Part shown: positions 56,707 to 64,000 of the stretch, piece by piece
How the letters are laid out: every line of letters begins with the position of its first letter
Numbering within the stretch: the first letter of the stretch is position 1
NCBI GenBank assembly: GCA_031472005.1
Contig: PZJY01000003.1
Coordinates: forward strand, 3,286,001 to 3,350,000
Origin: Tetracladium setigerum
Lineage: Eukaryota > Ascomycota > Leotiomycetes > Helotiales
Length of the DNA stretch: 64,000 bases
Direction: 5' to 3'
The notes under the pieces: generated by a model
Databases searched by the model: none
What the model saw: only the letters and a program-made list of their open reading frames with translations
What the model was told of the DNA's origin: nothing
Position numbers and translations under genes: made by a program

Positions 56707-58238
56707 ATGGGCGCCAGAACCACCATGGATAAGGTCCGCGACCTCTTTCGCCCATCAGATGTCGGGGTCGCCTACGAAGCTCTCGATAGCGAACCCTCAA
56801 CTCCCACACTTACGAATGGCGGCCAATTTGGTCGTGATGGACTCGAGGGATATACTCGACGGATTGTCCTGGCTGAGGATTCCCTAGCCGATGCCTCGAC
56901 TTCTGGAGAGCCATTCTCATGGTTCGAGTACTCCATCTTCCTCCTCCTGGGAGTAGCGATGCTCTGGGCCTGGTAAGCTACTTGATTGAATAGATAAATA
57001 TACCTCCATATGACTCTGCTAATCCTGCATCTCCCAGGAACATGTTTCTCGCCTCCGCTCCCTACTTCCAAACTCGATTCCACGACAATGCATCAATCCT
57101 CAAGAGCTTCCAGTCTGCCATCACATCTGTTGCGTGTGTAACCAACCTGTCCAGCATGCTCATCCTCGGTCACTTCCAGGCCAAGGCAAACTACCCCAAA
57201 CGAATCCTCATATCTCTGTGCATCAATCTGGTCGTCTTCTCCCTCCTTGCGATCTCGACCACCTACTTCCGTGGTGTCTCCTCTCCAGCATATTTGGCAT
57301 TCACGTTGCTCATGGTTTTCAGCACCTCGGTGGCTACTGGACTCTGTCAGAACGGCGCTTTTGCTTTCGCCGCTAGTTTTGGAAGACCTGAGTATATCCA
57401 GGCTATTATGACTGGTCAGGGTGTAGCTGGAGTTCTTCCTTCGGTCGCATCAATCGTCTCTGTTCTCGCTGTTCCAGCACCAAAGAACTGGGATAAGCCC
57501 GAGGAGGTGAAGACGGCTGTGGATAATGGCAATGTCTTGTCCGCCTTTGTCTACTTTCTGACAGCAACCGGTATCAGCTTCTTGACTCTCTTTGCAGTCA
57601 TCCCTCTCATTCGCAAACATAAACGTCTCCAAGAGCTTCAAATGGCCAAATCCTTTGGCTCCATCACCAGCGTCGAAGAAGCTGAACAGGCCAAACGAAA
57701 GGTGGTCAGCATGTGGACTTTATACAAGAAACTACACTGGTCTGCAGCAGCTATCTTCACCTGTTTCGCAGTAACAATGTTCTTCCCCGTCTTTACTGGC
57801 AAAGTGGTCTCCATCATTCCCCCTGCCGATGCACCTCGCCTCTTCCAACCATCTGCCTACATTCCCCTTGGCTTCCTCGTCTGGAACCTCGGTGATCTCA
57901 CCGGTCGACTAAGTGCTCTTCTACCATTTGGCAACAAAGTCCGGCCATTCGTTCTGTTCATGGTTGCTATTGCTCGCGGTGGCCAAATCCCTCTCTACTT
58001 TCTCTGTAATCTCGGCGGCAAAGGCGCCGTCATCCAAAGTGATGCCTTCTACCTCATCGTCGTCTCCTTCGGGTTTGGCCTTACGAATGGCTGGCTGAGT
58101 AGTGTTTCTATGATGGGTGCGGGCGATCATGTTGACGATGGCGAAAGAGAAGCTGCCGGGGGTTTTATGGCAATCAATTTAGTTGCTGGCTTGACGGCTG
58201 GTTCTCTGTTGAGTTTTGCGGCGTCCAATGCTGCGTGA
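56707..58238 (+). CDS. FUN26: equilibrative nucleoside transporter (ENT/SLC29, Fun26-like)
   Basis: Two exons (56707-56972 and 57038-58238), phase agreeing, 488 residues. An N-terminal cytosolic tail of about 70 residues precedes 11 hydrophobic spans, the ENT topology with a large loop between spans 6 and 7 (RKHKRLQELQMAKSFGSITS). The signature VWNLGDLTGR (WN...D..GR) in span 8 identifies the family. The yeast member Fun26 moves nucleosides and nicotinamide riboside across the vacuolar membrane; substrate and location here are inferred. A conserved start WFEYSIFLLLGVAMLWAWNMF (span 1, WxWNMF) is also present. Intron 1 splits the span-1 motif. Confidence 0.9.
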
Positions 58239-58941
58239 TGAAGTTGATGAGTTAGTTAAGTACCCTTGTATCATGTGTGATTGATACATGCAGTCTAGCT
58301 AGCTATACGTACATACATCCTTAGATCTGTATCTACCCTATTTCGCTGTTGTTTGCTTCTTTCTTTTTCGAAGGCGTTGTCGGTATGGATGGATGGGATG
58401 GGGTGCAAGTTTTTTGTTTGGCGTACAGAAGGAAGGAAGAAAGAAAGAAATCATACGGTAGATGGATCTGGGATAAACTGTCAATCTACGGGGCGTGTCC
58501 ATGCATACATCCTAGAACGGAACGAGCGAGCGAGCATTGTTTGCGTGGGTGGATGGGTGGCGCATATTTTTTAGGTTCATGTGCTATGCTGCACACTTGT
58601 CTACCTAGGTACCTATTTTATCTTTTAAAGTTAGTGTACCAGAAACATATCAGTATTTCTAGTATTGCTAGCAACTAGCACTGGGGAAAGAGGTGATGTG
58701 TGTGTGTGATTGAAACCCCCTACTTGGGAGTCTATAACTCTTGGTATTTCTTGTTCTTCTTCTCAGGGTAGGCATTCGTCCTTTCCTTTTATTGATTGCG
58801 TGTGTTTGAGGTTTTAAGTTGTGAGTACTTACACCTCTCTCGTCGTTCCCAGCAGATCCATCATGAACAAAGAAGTTTATCACCTTAAAATAATCTCTAT
58901 TTTAAACTCCCAACTCCCAATTTCCAAATTTTAAATCACAT
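58239..58941. other. intergenic stretch between convergent genes
   Basis: 703 bases holding both 3' ends, with TACCTAGGTACCTA at 58602-58615. A weak candidate for a very small spliced gene lies on the minus strand (about 58735-58872) and is described among the findings. Confidence 0.5.
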
Positions 58942-61113
58942 CTACGAAACTTCTATCAATCGCTGCACCTCCTCAGCACGCGCCTCAATGTTCACTGCCT
59001 TTACACTTCGCTTCAAAACATCCACAACGTTCCCATGTCTACCCATCTGCGCCATCCTAATCGGCGAATTCCCATCCTCATACACCAGATCAGCCTTCGC
59101 GCCGTTCCGCAACAAAAGTTCAACCATTTCGACATTTCCAGTTTGAGCCGCTATGCCCAACGCACTCGTTTCATTGAGATCAAACTTCTCCATCTTCACA
59201 TTCTCCAACATCGCTCTCACCACATCAACATGCTCGCGATAAACCGCTTGCACAATTGGGGTATGTCCATTATGAAGTGTCGCATTGACATCCGCGCCCT
59301 GTTCAAGCAGGATTTCCACAACCCCTGTATGTCCATGTTCACAGGCCTCATGAAGTGGTGTCCAGCTCGAACTGCCATCTAAATTGATATCCGCGCCAAA
59401 CTCCAGCATCTTCTTTACAATCACCTCACTCCCTGCCTGTGCAGCTAGAGAAAGCGGTGTGTAATCCTCGATCGTGCGAACGGTGAGATCCGCCCCACGC
59501 TCGATCAGCATCAGTGCCGTTTCCTCCCAGACGTGCGGTTCATAGCATACTTCGTGCAATGCGGTGAAGTTGAGTTCATTAGCTTCGTTAATGTCTGCAC
59601 CGTTATCGAGAAGTTTCGACATGGCGGCTGTTTGGCCACTCCAGGCTAGAACAACGAGGACTGTTCCACTGCGAGAGTCTCGAGCTTCAACGTCTGCGCC
59701 GTGGGAGAGGAGAATGTCCATCATTTCGAGATTGACAGCGAAGTTGGGGTTGGCACCCCCAGCTTCAAAGAGAACGGTGTACCCGGGTTCTCCTTGCAAG
59801 ATATCCTCTATGTCAGCGCCCTGATCAAGTAGAGACTTCACAGCTTCCACATCGCCTAGCCTGACGAACGATCGCAGAGCAGTACAGCCCTCTTCATCTT
59901 CATCCTCCAAATCCGCACCAACGTTCAAGATCCACGCGATCTCCGTATCCTTCTTCGCATACTCCACTGGTGTTTTGCCATGCAAATCTTCCGTCTGGGG
60001 ATCAGCGCCTTTGGAAACAAGGAATCGCACGAGAGGGATGTGACCTGCTTGCACAGCGAGATGAAGTGGTGTTTGATCGTCGCGATCATCAGCGTTCTTT
60101 TTAGCCCCTTTACGGAGGAGGTATGATGCTATTTTCAAATTGCCTTTGCGCGCCGCGATATGAAGTGGTGTTTCGCCTGAGGCGTTTACGTCGAAGATTG
60201 CATCTGGTCTTACACGAATACAATCCTGCAATTCGCTGTATTCCCCCCTTTCAACTATCCCATGGATTGTCATTTTCTTCTCTTCTGGGAAGCTGATGAC
60301 ATGAGAGTCGTAGAGTTCTCCGTAACGAGGTGGGACGGGGGAGCTTGCACGGGAGAGAGCTTGGCCTTGAACCGTGGCGATGACGGCAAGTTTTTCCAGG
60401 ATTTCCTCGTGGTGCGCTTTGGCTAGGCGGGTGAGGTAGTCGGTTTGAGTGCCTAGGTCGGCGGAGATGAGGTTGCGGGATTGCTTGATGCTGTCTAGGA
60501 TGTCTCTTCCTGTGCGTTCGAGAGTGTCGAAACGCCATGATTGTTCGAGTTGAAGACCTTCGAAACGTTCGCTATTTCATGACATGTCAGAAACTTGATA
60601 CTTAAAACTCTATTAAGTGAAAGGAGTCTTGGTAGTGGAGGAAGGAATGTGAACATACGTCAAACGGACCACAATCCGATTTTGTAACTGATCTCTATAC
60701 GCCGCTACCCTCGCAGCCAGGGCATCCAAATCCCTCTTACTCCTCATAAACTTCCACGCATACTTCACGCTCTCCAACTTCCTCGCCTCCTTATCATTCT
60801 TACTAACCTTCAACAGTGCCAACCGTGACAACAACTCATCCGCAACCTCATTACACCCCACACACAGCTTGCGAATGGCGCGATCATCGCTGTCAAGTCT
60901 GTCGTTATCCTTGTCGAATTGCAATGGGATCTTGGCGACTTTGGCGTTTGTGGATTGCAGGTCGACGATGATGAGTTCCAGGTCCGAGTTTTCTTGGAAG
61001 GCACCTTCGCTGCTAACGTATATTTCGCATGATTTGGAGATGAGGCGTGCCGTTACGTCGACAATTTGGACAACGCTGGCGGCGAGGCCGATGATTGTTA
61101 TGGGGTCGGCCAT
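58942..61113 (-). CDS. Helo-like N-terminal domain plus ankyrin-repeat protein
   Basis: Two exons (61113-60659 and 60571-58942) with an 87-nt intron, 694 residues. The N-terminus (MADPITIIGLAASVVQIVDVTARLIS) matches the fungal N-terminal domain of STAND/NLR-like proteins (Helo-like). A helical region runs to about 250 (DILDSIKQSRNLISADLG, HHEEILEKLAVIATVQGQ). From about 255 to the end there are about 11 ankyrin repeats, with textbook units such as GETPLHIAARKGNLKIASYLL, QTPLHLAVQAGH and SWTPLHEACEHGHTGVVEILLEQGADVN. No NACHT or NB-ARC ATPase lies between them. Such proteins are presumed to sense or signal in immunity-like responses or to act as scaffolds, but no function is proven. Confidence 0.88.
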
Positions 61114-61911
61114 TGGGGCACAATCTGGATTAAGGATGTGTGTAAGTGCAATCAGATTTAGCGATGTGAAATTGCGAAATGAAAGCTTGAATGAATTTCA
61201 GATCTTACTCTAGAGGAAGTTAAGCTAGGCTAGACTTATATTATGAGGATGAGGGGTGAAGTTGGAAGCCCAGATTGTGGCTGAAGTGGGTGCGGCACGT
61301 TCCGCAAGGGCGCTAAGCCCCCATTTTCGACCAAACGGCTTACCTCGCTTAAATAATGACTATTTATATTTTGACATTGTACGAAGGTATGTATTACCAA
61401 ATCATGGGCGGAGCCTATCTGTCTTACAATATGATGCGAGGGAACCAATAAGGAAAAGAATGCAAACTAGAATTGACTTCTTTTGATGTGCAAGTCTTTC
61501 TGATTGTTACCAGACAGCCGATGATACCTTGCAAAACCTGTGAAATCCGGAACCTAAAAGAAAGCAAGTATAAACTCTCAATATAAAAATACTACCGACA
61601 AAAATCTCTACTCATGAATCATGGGGACTGCCGAGAAGAAGATCGTCTTGCAAAAATCGGAGAGTGAAATATTTGTCTAGAAATAAGTGACACTCTATCA
61701 ATCAGCGAGAAGAAGCACTTCCCTGCGCGATAGGCCCTCCTTAAACTGAATGGACTTAGCATATCATTATACCTTAAAGAATTTTGTTGCACGTCGCATT
61801 TGAATTAATTTGATGTCGACAGCTCTCCACTTCGACGTCTATCTCTGTGAAGCATCCCATAGTGACCGCTTACGAAATTTCTGGCAAACATGCTTCTCAG
61901 ATGTCAAGCAA
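61114..61911. other. spacer between two minus-strand genes
   Basis: Promoter of the ankyrin gene and 3' flank of the glycosyltransferase gene. AT-rich; no repeat, gene or RNA recognised. Confidence 0.5.
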
Positions 61912-63748
61912 TTATGGTCCATAACCAGTCTGGAGAGGACATTAGCTATTTACCATAGGATGAAAAGATAGATAACACAGTGAATCTTACCCAATCGTTT
62001 TCAAAACCAACTTCAAGAAAAGGCTGTTTGCAAGAAGCAAGCCATACACAACGAAGTGAGTCGATGAGCCGGTTCCATCCAGACTACAAGCCATTAGCAT
62101 TTCCAACGCAGACGCAATTTCGAAGAACTCCTACACCTCTCGTGCCGATAAACGCATCGCACTCAATGGCCATGACAAGTTGCAAGAGCCATTTCAGGGT
62201 AAGCTCCGTCCTATTTCCGAATTGTGCCAGTTGCGTTTCTGGACCCGTATTGATTCCTTGACAGATCATCAGTACTTGCGTCGTTTGAAATACCGAAAAA
62301 AGACTTACTGGGGATGTCCGACCAATACCATGTCCATCTCGCATTGCTACTGCTCACTGTAAAAGGTAAGACGCGAGCCATGCTCTTCATTTGTTCTATC
62401 ACATTTGGGTCTTCTGTGGACAGAAATCCCCGCTTCCAATACCCCAGAGGATTGACCGACAAGAACTTCTCGGCTTTAACCACATAATCATTGAATGGAA
62501 CGAGTCTCATCTCGGACCTTACTACTGTTAATTCTTGTACATTTAAATAGTTGTTGGTGGTTTGACTGACCCTTTATCTCCGTGTCGCACGTGCATACTA
62601 ATGGTCCCCTCTGGCATGGGAAACGGAAAGCTAATATTCTGAGCCTCACTATTCAAATCCCACTGGATTCCCAATTGTTCAACACCCTCGCCAAGTCTCA
62701 TTCTCTTCATAGATTTTGCTGCCCCCGAATTGAGTCTCATCAAATACCCTGCGGCCTGAGCACGCCACCAATATTTCAACATCTCACCTGTGATGTCTGG
62801 CTGTAATTTCTTCAACGCAGTCTCAAACAAAACGGGGATTGGCGAACCCGTTTTCTTGAGATAAGCTGGAACGTCGAGATCGTAGTCGATTGCTTCGTTG
62901 CTGTCAGCGCTGACAAAAACGCTTTGTTGCCCCTCCTTCATCTTTACATCGGCTTTGCATTTGCTCACTTCCTGGAAAATACAATCCAGAGATCTTCCAC
63001 AGGCTCTGTTTCCACTCGCATCCTCTTCGATGAAATTTTGACCCGGTGAACTGTTTGTTGAATAAATAAGAATACTGTTCGTCTGGACGGCAATCGAGAG
63101 GTAATCCGCGATATGCTGAACGAGAGCTCCAATCCCATATTGATCGCCACCGAAATGATTCAACACGATGAATTTCTGGTCTTTGCAACTTTCTGGATTT
63201 TGTTTGTTGTACAGATAACGTTGCGTGATTTTTGTGAGTGCCATGAACCCCTGTAATTGGAGGTTATGTCAGTTGAGAGCGTAGATTTAATGAGCTCAAA
63301 ATATAGAGGGGATGACGAACATGACTATCCTGGCTTTCTACCAGATCAAGCCAGTCTTCGGGGGTTTTGACATCATAGATAAATTTTATCGAGTCATCAC
63401 GAGATCGCTTCGGTGGTTTTGATGGCTGATCGACGGCTGCGAGGAATTGTTCCTCCAAATTTCCGAATTCCTGCTTGATGGAATCTTTCTTGCCACTGAG
63501 AGGTTTGATCACTGTAGCTATAGAGTGGCTTTTGGTCTCTCCTGGTAATACATCGATACCTGTCTCGGAAGTCGGGCGTAGCTCAATGACCAGTTTCCAA
63601 GGCGAGAAAAAGTACCAGATCGTGGATACAAGGACAAGCAGCGAAGACAATCTAATCAATTGCCTGTATTAAATGTCAGCCCAAATGTGGTATCAAGAGC
63701 ATGCAAGACAGTCTGAATTCTTGGTTACCTGTAGGAGTGGCGCGACAT
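61912..63748 (-). CDS. FUT8-like fucosyltransferase (GT23-like), Golgi type II membrane protein
   Basis: Seven exons on the minus strand: 63748-63729, 63663-63321, 63250-62571, 62517-62309, 62256-62135, 62083-61991 and 61929-61912; all phases agree, 494 residues. The short N-terminus (MSRHSYR) is followed by a signal anchor (LIRLSSLLVLVSTIWYFF, residues about 9-26), then a stem. The catalytic part has the peptide HVRHGDKGSEMRL (about 357), resembling the HVRRTDK motif of alpha-1,6-fucosyltransferases that binds the donor sugar. Next come the Trp-rich WTWYWSDIPR, GPETQLAQFGNRTELTLKWLLQL, CDAFIGTRGSGWNRLIDSLR and the end ENDW. Fucose acceptor and activity are not shown. The last exon is inferred from a GCTAAT branch and CCAG acceptor; without it a stop would follow at 61946. 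Confidence 0.78.
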
Positions 63749-64000
63749 GCTTTCCTTCTGTCGATTTGCCTGCCACTGATAGTCCAGATGTTCTATCGGT
63801 CTTTCTGTCCATCGAATTCGATTGGTTAAGTCTGATTCAACGCCTCATGAAAATTCTCGTGTGGATATCTTTCATGATATTGAAGCATTGTCGATGTTTT
63901 TGAGATAAAATCATTGAAACACGTCGCCTGGAGGAGATCCGGTCCGACAGGCCATATGAAATTCAACCAAGTTCGGTTTATCCATTTGCCGAAGCCGAAA
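63749..64000. other. upstream flank of the FUT8-like gene
   Basis: 252 bases up to the window end, probably the promoter of the minus-strand gene. No further gene start recognised. Confidence 0.45.

Overview
The window is genomic DNA from a filamentous ascomycete (Pezizomycotina). The evidence is short spliceosomal introns of about 45-90 nt with GT...CTAAC/CTAAT...AG signals, long AT/CT-rich intergenic spacers, two Zn2Cys6 regulators, a HET-domain protein, a WSC-domain secreted protein and an Ecl1-type life-span factor. A Leotiomycete (Helotiales) is plausible, but this is an inference from general style. I see no prokaryotic genes, transposons, rRNA, tRNA or CRISPR.

Layout. 1-12 kb: the 3' end of an unidentified gene; a Zn2Cys6 regulator (-) divergent from an alpha/beta hydrolase (+); a serine-rich small protein (+); the membrane proteolipid PMP3 (-); and a WW-domain protein with YGAPPQQP repeats and a glycine zipper (+). 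13-21 kb: a second Zn2Cys6 regulator with a fungal_trans region (+), convergent with a second alpha/beta hydrolase (-), then a mitochondrial-type DEAD-box helicase (-). 24-35 kb: a very large secreted protein with a PQQ-like propeller and five WSC domains (+), a HET-domain protein (-) and a GRF-type zinc-finger protein (+). 35-41 kb: a 5.8-kb gene-free stretch leading to an ECL1-family gene (+). 43-47 kb: two unrecognised membrane proteins in convergent orientation. 49.5-58 kb: the phospholipid flippase DRS2 (-), divergent from a CRIPT-family gene (+), then an equilibrative nucleoside transporter (+). 59-64 kb: a Helo-like/ankyrin protein (-) and a Golgi-type fucosyltransferase-like enzyme (-).

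Most genes are housekeeping or scattered functions, with no sign of one operon-like pathway. The two regulator/hydrolase pairs could be local regulatory units, and the HET and Helo-like/ankyrin proteins belong to the non-self recognition repertoire.

The strongest unexpected signal is technical or evolutionary. In at least four genes, and probably a fifth at the window start, the reading frame breaks exactly at a run of G or C, and one additional G or C in that run restores a well-conserved protein. DRS2 has three such breaks. All other gene models here splice cleanly. Either the assembly under-calls G/C homopolymers or these genes carry real single-base losses. Two further introns keep frame only with the second GT of a GTACGT tandem donor. 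All gene coordinates below include my own hand-assigned introns.
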